NCBI RefSeq assembly: GCF_037975245.1
Contig: NC_092574.1
Location: 14,166,713-14,230,712, forward strand
Source of the DNA: Apostichopus japonicus
Lineage: Eukaryota; Echinodermata; Holothuroidea; Aspidochirotida; Stichopodidae
Direction: 5' to 3'
Length of the DNA: 64,000 nt
In this document: one piece after another, positions 14,001-26,000 of the stretch
How the letters are laid out: every line of letters begins with the position of its first letter
Position numbering within the stretch: the first letter of the stretch is position 1
Position numbers and translations under genes: made by a program
The notes under the pieces: generated by a model
The model's database searches: none
Told to the model about the DNA's origin: nothing
Seen by the model: only the letters and a program-made list of their open reading frames with translations

Positions 14001-17000
14001 TATTCAAACTAAGGATATTCAAAGCCCATTAACTTGACTACAGCTGGACGTCATAGAATTATTCTGGATGATTTTAATAAGAGAAAATGGGATTTGTTAT
14101 TAAATTGCTGAAGTATTTTTCAGAATGAGGTAAAAGAATTGTACACTGTGATATCTTTATCAGTGGCTTAATTGGTTCTGTGTCCACATGTATGAATGAT
14201 ACTAAGTATCTCTGTAATGGTCAATGGGGCACGAAATCTTTAATCTTCTGACTTTCTTCTAACTCCCATGCCCGATCAGTCCGGTTTAAGGGAAACTCAG
14301 GGAATTATTGTATGACAATGGGTTTTCTGGTTTAATTTGGTTAAATTGTTTTGCTTTATTTCATCATTCTTGTCACCTGTTTTGGTTTGTATCCACTGTC
14401 CAGGTATGTGTTCTTTCCTTAAATGATGGTGTTGTCACTCATGCATGTTTTCTATTTCTTAGACTTTCAACGCGACAGACATGTTTAACATAACTTTAGC
14501 TGATAGAATCACTATAATTGTGCTTTACAGTCTTCCAAATTAAATGCATTTCTTCTTGGTTTTCTTCTATCAATACTCTCTACTTAAACCACATATTGGC
14601 TCAGGATTGTCAACAAAATGTACCATTGCTCCTATTCTCCTCTTAAAGCCATAACAACAAAATTTTTGAAAAAAAGAAAAAAAATGTATATTTTTGCTTT
14701 TATTCACAGACTTTTCCAACTCTATACAGTCACAAGAGGATGCTCTTAGCAACCAGACCAGTGAACCAGATATCAACCGTGAGGTTCTGAAATATCTTGC
14801 CATCGCCATATTTCTGGGAGCATTCCTCACCCCAGTGCTGCTGGGAATATGCTGCTATTATTGCGAGGAAGAGGAAGAATGCCCCAATGAACACCCCCCA
14901 TCTGGTGAGACACATGCTCCCAATCTGGAACACACCATTAGTGTCGTGGGGAGAAATCCAAGCTCAAGTGCCTCAGAGTTAGAGTTAGTAGGCAGAGAAG
15001 AAATACCACCTTCGTACGGAGAGTGCAATCAAACCTTGGCAGAGATTCATGAAGAAGAGACCACCTGATGGGTATTCTTGCCAATGGAAATCCAAAATTA
15101 TGCAACTTTTAAACTTTTGAAAAAGTAATAATTGGAAATATAAATAAAATTTTGTATATTTTTTTCTCGTGATACATGCCAAACTTATTAAGATTTTATG
15201 ACAATACATAAACTGTTTTATTTTTATTAAAAGAAAGCATACAAATGAAACAAAAATTGGAGAGGAGAACAGTAATATAAAAAGTGTGAAAATATAGGAC
15301 GTTGATGAAAGCTTTCATATAGGTATATTTTTATCGACAAACATTTACAAAGTACAATACCATCATAGTGTGGACGTTGCATTAGAATCTACTCCCCCTT
15401 TACACTGAAACTTTATATGAAATGTACCATCAAGCTTTATTAATAAAATAATAAAATTTGATTTAACAATGATGATGATGATTTGAGATCTGATCAAGTT
15501 TTACTGTTCTTCCAAACCTGTTGTTTAAATGTATAAACATGTTTTTTTTCTTTTTCTACAAGTATATGTATATCAATTTAAATAAAAGAAACACAATATT
15601 TTCATAGTTTTTAATGAATTTCTACTAGTTGTTTCATAAGTTAGTAAGGAATATATTGTTTGTATGAATATTTGCTTTGTATGTGTGATTTATCTCAAAT
15701 AATATTCATAATAATAATAATGTGCAAGGAAAAGATATTTCTCTACCAGGGTTATTCCAAAATATGAAAAAGGGGTCTAACGTTTCTAAATTATTCTCTG
15801 TATCCCTGTTACACACAAAACCATCTAAGTTTGACTCTTTCATGAGGGGGGGGAGGGGAATTTTAGAAGGTTAGTTTGTCTGTAATGAGTTTAATATGTA
15901 TTTTGCTGAAATACACTGACTAAACTTTGCTATTTATTTCACCTACCTAGTGCATAGTATATAGAGAATATAGTATAATTATTGCTATTATTCCACATTC
16001 CCTAATATCAATCAAGTTAAATGGCTTCATTCCAGCAATAAATTTAGTGCTCAAATATTGTGAAGCAGTAGAATTTTAATCTCTTATAAAAAATACTGTG
16101 GGTTGAGGTTCCTGTGTCAATAACTGCAATACATCTTTACACTTGTAAAGGAATTTAACCAAATGTTTGTGTTTTTCATCAGAATATCTCTCTTTCTCTG
16201 CCAATAAAAAACTTGAAGTTTTCAGACTTACCTGCCACCAAAATGATGTGGGTAGGCTACTTCCATGGATGCTAATTTCCATACAATCCACTTGTAATGA
16301 TTCTCCACCCACTCCGAAGAAATCAGAGATGGATCAACACCAGGAGTGTCCATGAACGCACTGTTCAAATATGGAACAAAATATGAACGAAAGATTAATA
16401 TAAATTTAATCAAAGTTTCTGCCTTCTTTTAATGATTCTCCACCCACTCAGAAGAAACAAGTGATGGATCGACACCGGAAGTGTCCATGAACGCACTTTT
16501 CAAGAGATATAAATAAAAGCAAATGTTCTGCCTTCTTTTAAGCCAAAACATAATAATGTTTGTCGTCATGAGATAAATGAATATGCTTTGAAGTGATGAG
16601 ACATGGTGAGATGTTTGTACATTTTGAAAAGAGGATGTTGAATTTGATAACTTTTCAAGGAAAGTATCTTACTTTAAACACAGAAACTTGGAGAAATTTT
16701 AAACTTTTGTCATTAAGAAAATAACAGATAGATTGTAAGCATGAAGACAGGTGGTAGGTAGTTAAACTATAAATCAAAAACAGTCGGTATTTCTTGTTCT
16801 GCATAGATGATGATTATGAGTTGTATCCTCTGTGGTTGCACTGTACAAATAATACTTAAGTCAAGAAAAAATTACATTGATCAGTGTTTGAGTCTAGTGA
16901 AGAAATTAGTACTCCTACATGGTTAAAAAATTTAAGTATCTTCAAGACCAGACTCTCCAGGGCAAAAAAATTGGTACTGCCTATATGGTTCAAAAATTTA

Positions 17001-20000
17001 AGTATCTTCACGAGCAGGCTCTTCCAGGGCAAAAATTGGCACATTTATATGGTCCAAAAATGAAGTATCAAGACCAGGCTCTCCAGGTCAAAAGTTGGTA
17101 ATTGTTACGAGGGCCCATTGTAGCCTAACGCTAGTCACTGCTAGTGAGAAACCTAATGTTATAATGTGGAGAGTAATTGAAATTGCCTACGTGATAAATC
17201 AGTATTTGAGAAATTAGGTCGGGTTACCGTGTCACAATGTTATAATACTCGATTGTTCTGGTATATTCCTTATGATGACGCGCTGGTCTCGGGTTGACGT
17301 CGGTTTACGTGAGATCGCGTGTAAGCTGTACACATCTTCGTGGATTTTCTGGAATGTTTGCGAGCGATGCAAAGGACTTCCAAGAATAGAGAAACTGGGT
17401 CAGGTGTAACGAGAAAGATCTAGATGATTCTTGACATGGCGAATAGTATAAAAGCCCGCCCAGATCGGAGAGTTTCTCAGTTTCTGTACGAATACAAGCG
17501 ACGACACTTATTATACCATTCTACTATATATCGTCAGTGCTCAACTACCAGTAGTTTCTGAGGGATTGAGATATCGATACTAAGATTGATTCTACACTTC
17601 CACTCAGAAGTTTGAAGAGGACTTTGCTGTGAAACTACAGTTTTGCCAGTCTTTATTTCGGAGAAGGTGAAGAATTTCTGTCTCCGTTGAGGAAGTTCGT
17701 TAGGCCAGGAGTTAGTGGCTATAAAGCTGATTTTGGACTGACTCTGGTAATATTTAGTCGGCGAGAAGTTCGACTTGTGCTTCACTCGATTGTGGCTGGA
17801 AGTCCGTCTTCTATTTTGGAGCATCGCCGGAAAGAAGGTGACTGCTGTTTCTGGGATCGCGAGAAACTTCGTCGAGGACCAGTGAATTTCGCGGTACAAC
17901 GGACCGAGAATCGTCGTCATCAAGGTCGTGGCCGCTGTGGGATATCGCCGTTGGAAGAGACCAGCGTGTTTTAAAGTGTATCCTATCTTGTTAAGTTTGT
18001 GAGTAATTTTCTATATATTTGTAATTACCACTTGTTGTTGTTGGTTCGAAATCCATTGTTCAATATAGTTTACGTTCTCATTTAAAATCTCTAGACTTGT
18101 CAATTTGTCTGTGTTCCTTACGGAAACGAACCCAGGCTTGTGTCTCGTTAAAAATTAGTTATCGAGACCTCTTGCATTCCAACGTAACAGTAATCCCCAC
18201 ATGGTCCAAGTATTTAAGTATCTTCACGAGCAGTCTCTCCAGGGCAGGACTGTCGCTCTTAGTTTTTTACCGTTGACTTACCTCGTAAATTCCTTTACAC
18301 CCGCTGCGCCATCATCACCGAGAATGAGCCTCCCTCCATCTCCAGATAGGATGCCGTCTGAACTCGCTAGAGGCTCCCGACCGTAAAACTCCGCCCCCTC
18401 AAACCTGTAAGATGATGCGGACTCAGCAGAAATAAGCAAGGTGCTAGGGAGGACACCAGCGGAAAAAATCTGTCGAGAATCAGAACAAAAAAAATATGTC
18501 AATTTTACGGTAATGGGGATTGGGGGGTTTGGAATGCTGAAGCTAGACATATTGAACTTCTTAACTTGAACTACTAATGATGGCAGTGTTTTCGGTGTCA
18601 ACACTGTTAACGTTCCAGCTTGTAAAAATATGAAAAAGAGAAACAGAAAGTGTGAGGTTTCAGATTGGCACTATGACATCACACATTTACAAAATGACAG
18701 CTCCCAGATATGACTTTTAAAGTAGTATAACTCCCAAACATAACAAGTATTTTCTAGCTGTTTGGGTGGGGGGGAGGGAGGGAGTTGTTCTTCACAGAGA
18801 TGTCTGTCACATAAACCAATGATCATAGCTCGGTTTGTGTCCCTTTGCAGTTAAAAGTTGATGCGACGTTCACGGACAATGTTTATCATTGATACAAGTG
18901 TGACGTCGTCGTGTGCCAGGGGTTGATACTATTGTGGTGATATGCGTATATAATTTGTATACCAGCATTTGATAACTCACACCATCCTGTTCTGCAGGGC
19001 AGTACATCAGAGGATACAAAGAAACAATTCAACAAAATTTATAAATTTCCTAATTTTATCAACTAATGTGTACATGCAAAAAAAAAAGAAAACAATAGTC
19101 AGGCTGTTTAATACCCAGTACATTCTCTGAACAAGGAATAATATGTATTTGTTGGTCCTGACTCACACATTAACAAACCACACTTCAAAGCAACAAATAA
19201 CACCCTGGTCTCATACTATGCTATAAAAAATTCAATTCATTTAGAGAGTAACAGGTGTACTTCAAATTCACGATACAGAACCATAGAATGATAGAAACTT
19301 TAAATGTACTTTATATTTCAAAGTTAAGGAGAAGGCAATGAGGGATGGAGGGATAGAGTTAGGTTAAAGGTAGCAAGAAAACAATATGACACTTAGTACA
19401 GTAAACAGACAAATTCTCACCTCTCCCTCACTGTGGTTTCTTGGTAGTTCATGGTTTACAGCCTCCCTGAGGGTAATTCTGTCTTTATCAGCCTTCAGTT
19501 TACTGAGAGCACCTTTCACTGGTTTGATCAGAAGTTTCTGGATGAAAACAAGGATAAAAATGCTATTAAACATCTTCCTTAGAGCATCCTGGTACAAATG
19601 TTTGTAGGTACAATGAAGTTACTTTAAAACACAAAATTTTAAAACTTTAAAATGAAATAACCAAACTATAAAATGGTCAATATTAAATTACAAGACCATC
19701 TTTCATGCCAACATCCCATCGCATATGTGACACACACAAGCAAAATTCAAGTTACAAAACAGGAATGTCAGTTTGTTTCCACTTGTCAATAACCAATCAA
19801 AATTCTGATTCTGTTTTAAAGTATCCTGACCCTTTGTTGAATCATTGCCTTCTTATGTGCCAAATTAGAAATGCAAAACACTCTTGGTATAATCTTGGAC
19901 CAGTTACACGCAACCTGGAGAAACCAGCTTGGGTCTCACATCCGAACGATGAAATTAAGTGACGGTGAACTATGAAGAAAGTTTGAAAAAAAGTTTGTAC

Positions 20001-23000
20001 CTGGTTTTTGATATCGAGAAGCATCTTTATCTTTTATCAGAGAAACTCACACAACAACAAAATAACAGCAAGCAAGCTCATACGAGACAATAGTAAGTAA
20101 TATTAGGTTCAAGTTACAGACTCACCTTTTTACTCTGAATTCTCTTGGTTTGAGCCAGTCTCGCAATCTGCCAAATTAACTTCATGTCTACATCTTCATT
20201 CTCAGCCTCTTCTTTCAAATGTTCTTTTATGTGTCGTCGTCTCTCAAATATCTTTGCTTCTTTAGGAGGTTGTCTATGTGTAGTAAGAAAAAAATGAAGG
20301 AAAAGCCATGAATTTTCTACAAGGTAAAAAAAATAGGCAGAAAAACACAATAATGAATTTTTGGAGGACGGTTGGATGTGGAGGGGTAAGGTAGAGGACA
20401 CTCTCTCTGCACTTTTGCATTCTTATATATACTGCAAACAAATTTAACGAAATATTAAGAAATGCTTACAATAGGCAAAATAACTAAAAGCATTGTAGTC
20501 ACAGAAAAGTAACAACAGGAAATCATTGACATTCCATCCTTCTATCTCCAGTTAGCAGCAATGACATTGTTAAAGTGGCAATTGATTGTCTGAAACCAAA
20601 AACCGCTGCTGGTTATGATGAAATACCCCTGGCTATGGTTTGTAGTGTTATTCATATCATTTCAAAGCCGCCAACTCATATCTGCAATCTATCGTTTGCT
20701 GGTGGTACTTTTCCTGATTTATTAAAAATCGCAAAGGTTATACCCATTTATGAAAAGGCGCTCGCTGTCAGTTTATTAACTACCGCCTAATCTCTGTGCT
20801 ACCATGCTTTTCAAAAATCATAGAAAGAACCATGTTCAACAAGATCCTAGTTTTTCTTAACAAACACCACATTTTGTCAAACAGCCAGTAGGGTTTGCGT
20901 CCAGGATAAACCACTGAACTCGCGCTAGCCAACGTGATTGATAAGCTAAGTAAAGCAGCAAGTGACAATTTAAACTTCTCTAGGTGTCTTCCTTGATCTT
21001 TATAATACGTTTGATACTATTGACCATTCTATCTTACTAGATAAATTATTTGCATATTGATTTCGCGGCTTAACGTATGACTGGATCACAAGTTATTTGA
21101 CAGGAATGAAACAATTTACTTCTTTCAAAAACAAAAATTCTAACTTTCAAATAATCTCTGGTGGTGTTCCCAGAGGTTCCGTTCTTGGGCCACTACTCTT
21201 TGTCATCTACATGAACAACATAACCACGATTTTATCTAAATTTCATCAATAGTGATGTTTGCAAGCGACACCAGTATTTTTTTCAAAGACAGATGTACAA
21301 CACCTTGAGAGTACTGCTTGCAGTGAACTTGTGTTATACTCTGATTGGTTTGCTTCAAATAAGCTTTCGCTGAATGTTATCAAAACAAACTCTATGGTCT
21401 TTAACATGCCTCATACTCATAACCCCAATTTTAGTATTATCATTAATAACCACCCACTTGAAGCTGCTACCAGTGTTAAATTTCTTGGTGACCTTATTGA
21501 CTCAAAGCCTATTGGCATGAACATACTTCTCATCTGTGTTCACGAGTTGCTAAGGGTGTTGGAATAATCGGTAGACTTAAAAAGATATTGCCAAAACATA
21601 TTCCTTCGTACTATTTATCTAACTTTTGTTTATCTGCATCTCTGCTACTGTAGTCTTGCTTGGTCGGGCACTAGTAACTTCGCTTTAAGAAAGTTATTTG
21701 TTCTCCAAAAATGAGCTATCAGACATATTACGTATTCTGCACCACGCGAACACACCAGTGCACTTTTTAAGTCCCTTAACTTGTTAAAATTAGATGGCAT
21801 AATCAAAGTTAATATTGCAACCTTCACCTATCGTTTCTTCAACAGTCTCTTACCTTTAGGTTTTCCTAATTTATTCATTCGGAATTCCCTAGTTCACAAT
21901 TATCACACACGTCAAAACAATCGTCTTAGTCTTTCTGGCAATTGGCCAACTTTTTGGAAGACAAGCTTGCATTATCGAGCCATCAGCACCTGGAATTCCA
22001 TTCCAGAGAGTTTAGGTTCTAAGCATAATGTACACTCCTTTCGTTACAACTTTTCTAGATCCCTTATAAACCTATACTAAGGTTTGAAGTTTTCATTTTG
22101 TATTTTGCATGCTGTAGCCATCCCTTTTTTTCCCCCTAACATATATGTATATACATGATAGTATTTTTTGTGTGTGTAAGTAAGCATACATTCTTATAGT
22201 AACATGGGTGTATGTATGTACATATCGTCTGTGTATTTGTATTCAATTTTGTATGTATGTATATGTGTATATTTATGTATTGTGGGTGGTGGGGTGGGTG
22301 GGTTATACATGTTGGGTTGGTGTGTGGGTGAATATAAGTGTTACTGTTTTCTTGTATTGTTCTCTCTATTTACTTATGGGAGAGCTCTACTAGACAAGCC
22401 GTCTGGATTTTTTTGAGTGCTTCCTTTCACAATTTTCCCTCTTGTTCATATGTTTTGTCACTTAGTTAACTTCTCTGTATTTATATTGTGAAGAAACAAA
22501 TAAATGCATGAATGAATGAATGAATGAATGAATATTACTGCAAGTCTCTAAGTTAAACACCAACCTGATAACTGTCTGTTCGTCAACCCGGAGCTTTGAA
22601 TTCAGCGGTTTCAGAGGGCCAGACGTCAGGATACGGTCTGTTAGACAACCTTAAAGATTAAAAAAAAAAACATATAGCTGCTTATCAGTCAATGTCCGTT
22701 AATTTGTTACATATCAATAGAATAATTACTACATAACCCTTATGACCCTTGCTACACAGCCAGTCTGCTTGGCATTATATTTTACGTTAATTAATAGTAC
22801 CTTCATTCAGTCTGTCAATTATTTCTTTTATTCACAGTCCATTTAATGATGAAGAAATAGTTAAATGCATTGGTGCATGGGTATGGGAGGTACATACACA
22901 TAGACTAGTAATAATATATTAAACTAGAGCGCCATCAGTACTCAACTCACAGGCATCAACTGAATTTTTGTTGAAATGTTATTGTATATATATTGTATAT

Positions 23001-26000
23001 ACAACCGTGGCGTTGGGATTAAAAAAAAATAGTTTTAATGTTTTAACATTTTTATATCTCATGTAATAAGTCACGAACAGGCATTAGTTGATAGTGGAAG
23101 TACATACATAGAATAAATTAAAATAGAAAATTAAAAAAATCACATAGAATACCTCAGCCTTTTTCAGTAATATATATAAAAAAAAAACATAGATTTCTCA
23201 ACCTTTTTGGAGTCATATCCATCCCAAATTTTAGCATGCTATAATTTGTAACGGTTTTTAAACATTCCTTCTTGAAGTTTCAAACCCTACAAATGCATTC
23301 AAACAATTTCTGCCAAAAAAATTTAGACTGTTAACTTGACAAATAAATATCTCAATGGAGGAAACTGCATCAAGTTTAAATGAATGTTTAAGTATAAGCA
23401 TGAGTAACCATTATTTCTAGAATATTTGTGGGTTATCATGACGATCTATATACCACGACACTACTGACAAACAGTGACACCAAGAATCTGAGTGGGCAAA
23501 TAGCAGTAACATCTTCACGCTTTGAATTCCCTATTGTGTTCATATTTTAAAAGCTGAGTTGATTTTGACAAATTTCTCAATTGACTTTGACAACACATAA
23601 CTAGTTCATGAGTTTGATTAGTCAAGTTTTATTTTAATTGTTGAAAATTTCAAAAGTTGAACAACTTGTAGTTTTCCAACTTGCATTTTACAATACATGT
23701 TGTCAAACAAAAAAAAGGTACCCAGAGCGACAAAATGTTGAAAACCCAATCAAACTCATTCAGTATCGCTCATTTTAACCTTCACATATTGGAAACCCAG
23801 GCTGGATTTAATTATGACCAATCGTTAGCTGAACTAAGAAACACTTGGTGAATCCAGTAGAGTTGTTGACCATACAAAAATGGTTGCATTAAAGTTTACC
23901 TGTATCTATCTGTTTAATAGAAGACATTGGTGACAGAAAGAATGAAACGGCTGGTTAAAGGTTGTACTCACTTGCTGGGTGCATTCTCATTGGTTGATGA
24001 TTAATAGATAGCTGCGGACTGATTGCTGATGGGTTACCCATCTCCTTATCGCCAGTTGGAAGAGGAGCATTTTGTGCTGCAATGAACGAAAGAGGATATT
24101 ACCAATCAGAGGTATTAAAGATACTTGTCTATAAAATTATAATTTTATCATCTTAATTTCTTACCACTTTTCAAACAAATATTTAGAACAAGCATATTTT
24201 GACTGTGTCTCACACTTATTATATCATTCCAATCAAGCAGTTCGTTTTAGGTTCAAACAATGGATTTAGTTAGCCAAAGTTTTATTTCATCAGCAAAAGG
24301 GCAAGAAAAGAATCTGTTGATAACAATCGACAACAAGTGGTGGTAAGATATGTTGCTTAATCCCACAATGAGTATCTCATGATCCGAGTGCTGCAAATAC
24401 ACAATACCAACATATTCAGTCACTATAAACGACATAGATTAAAACAAATCATTTTACCATTTTTAATTTTCTGCTTAAACTGGGAAGTGAAAGCCTGCCG
24501 TGTTTGTGGTGTTGCCCTTCTTGGTGTTGTCCGGTCATCCTGTGAAGGAGTTACCACGGTTACATCGCAGTGATGAGTTGAAACCTTTCCCTGCATGGTT
24601 GACATACTTTCAGCCCTTCCTCTCTCATGCGCTGTCAAACTCCCATCTTCTTTCATCACATTCCTGATATTACACCTCCCATTTTCAGACACCTCCAGTG
24701 AAGGAACTCCTGAAGCACTGTTCTGATATAGTCCATTCACCTGTTCAGTGTGTCCTGTTATCGTCAGCTTTTTATTGCCATTCTCAAGACCACTAGCAGA
24801 TTGCTCCTCCATACCGGCATTATCATCCCATCTCTCACTAGCTTGTTTCAAGGCTAATTCTGAGATGGCCACAGCTTTGCCTTTACCTGTCATGAATCCT
24901 CCTGTTGCAAGTCTTCCTTCGTCCGGACGATCTTCCTTCCATGACGTTCCACACAGACGTTGGCCTGCGGAGAGTTTCCTCGACCCTTGACCCATTTGCA
25001 TCTCTTCATCTCCATCAGTGAGTAAATCCTTAGCTCTCTCTAATGATGTACTAGAAATCGTCACTTTACCTCCACTGGCTGTTGCAAACCCAGAGGGGCA
25101 CCTCTCTAACCTCTCATGTGATGACGAGGGATATATTCCAGTCCCTGTTTCCTCATCTGCCTCTTGTAACGAACCTTCATCCGCCCACAGTCTTTTGGCC
25201 TTTTCTAATGCAGCCTCAGAGATCTTAACATGTGAGCCACTGGCAGTTTGAAAGCCACAGAATTTTCCATTCCCCTCCATAATATTGGCAGTTTTATTGG
25301 TGAGATGAGTTTCCTCAAAGCCCTTACCTGCCGTCATGCATCCAACGGGAGGTTCAAGATCCTCCGCTATTAGCTTCTTAGCCTTCAGAAGAGCTGATTC
25401 AGAGACGTCAACTTTTGATCCATTTGCAGTTTGGAAGGAAGGGACGCATCTTGCTCTAGCAATCTTAGACTGTTCTGGTCTACTTTTATTGCAATTTTGC
25501 AGCTTCCCATCAATATATTTGTGTCCAACTTCAGAGATATTCTCCTCAGATATCATGAGCTTTTGTGCCTGTTCTAGAGCACTTAGAGATATTTTCACTT
25601 CTGATCCTGATGCAGTTTGGAAACCAGATGATGACACATGTCCTTTCACTTTGGTCTTTGCGCTGGTATTGCCATCTGTAGATGATCTTCTTCCATCAAA
25701 AGTCTGAAACTTAGAATCCGGTTCTACCCATTTGCTTCCCTGAATAGTTGGTAACTTTACATCTTTTCCATTAACAGTAAGTAAGTCTTCTGACATCAGC
25801 TCTTTGGCCTTCTTCAAAGCATTTTGAGATATTTTAACTTTAGAACCAGAAGCAGTTTGGAAGCCAGATGTAATATTACCATCAAGTGTTGCCAGTTTCC
25901 TTTCAGCAGTAGTTTCAAACATTTTGTCATTTTCACTTACAGTAAGTGAGTCATCTGACATCAGTTCTTTGGCTTTCTTCAAAGCATTTTGAGATATTTT

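Noticed and set aside
17534-17974. Open frames on both strands (up to 129 codons)
   Set aside because: They lie inside the solo LTR and resemble no gag/pol or host protein.
22204-22416. Frames resembling a small membrane protein
   Set aside because: TGTA/TGGG simple sequence in the 3' tail of the non-LTR retroelement.
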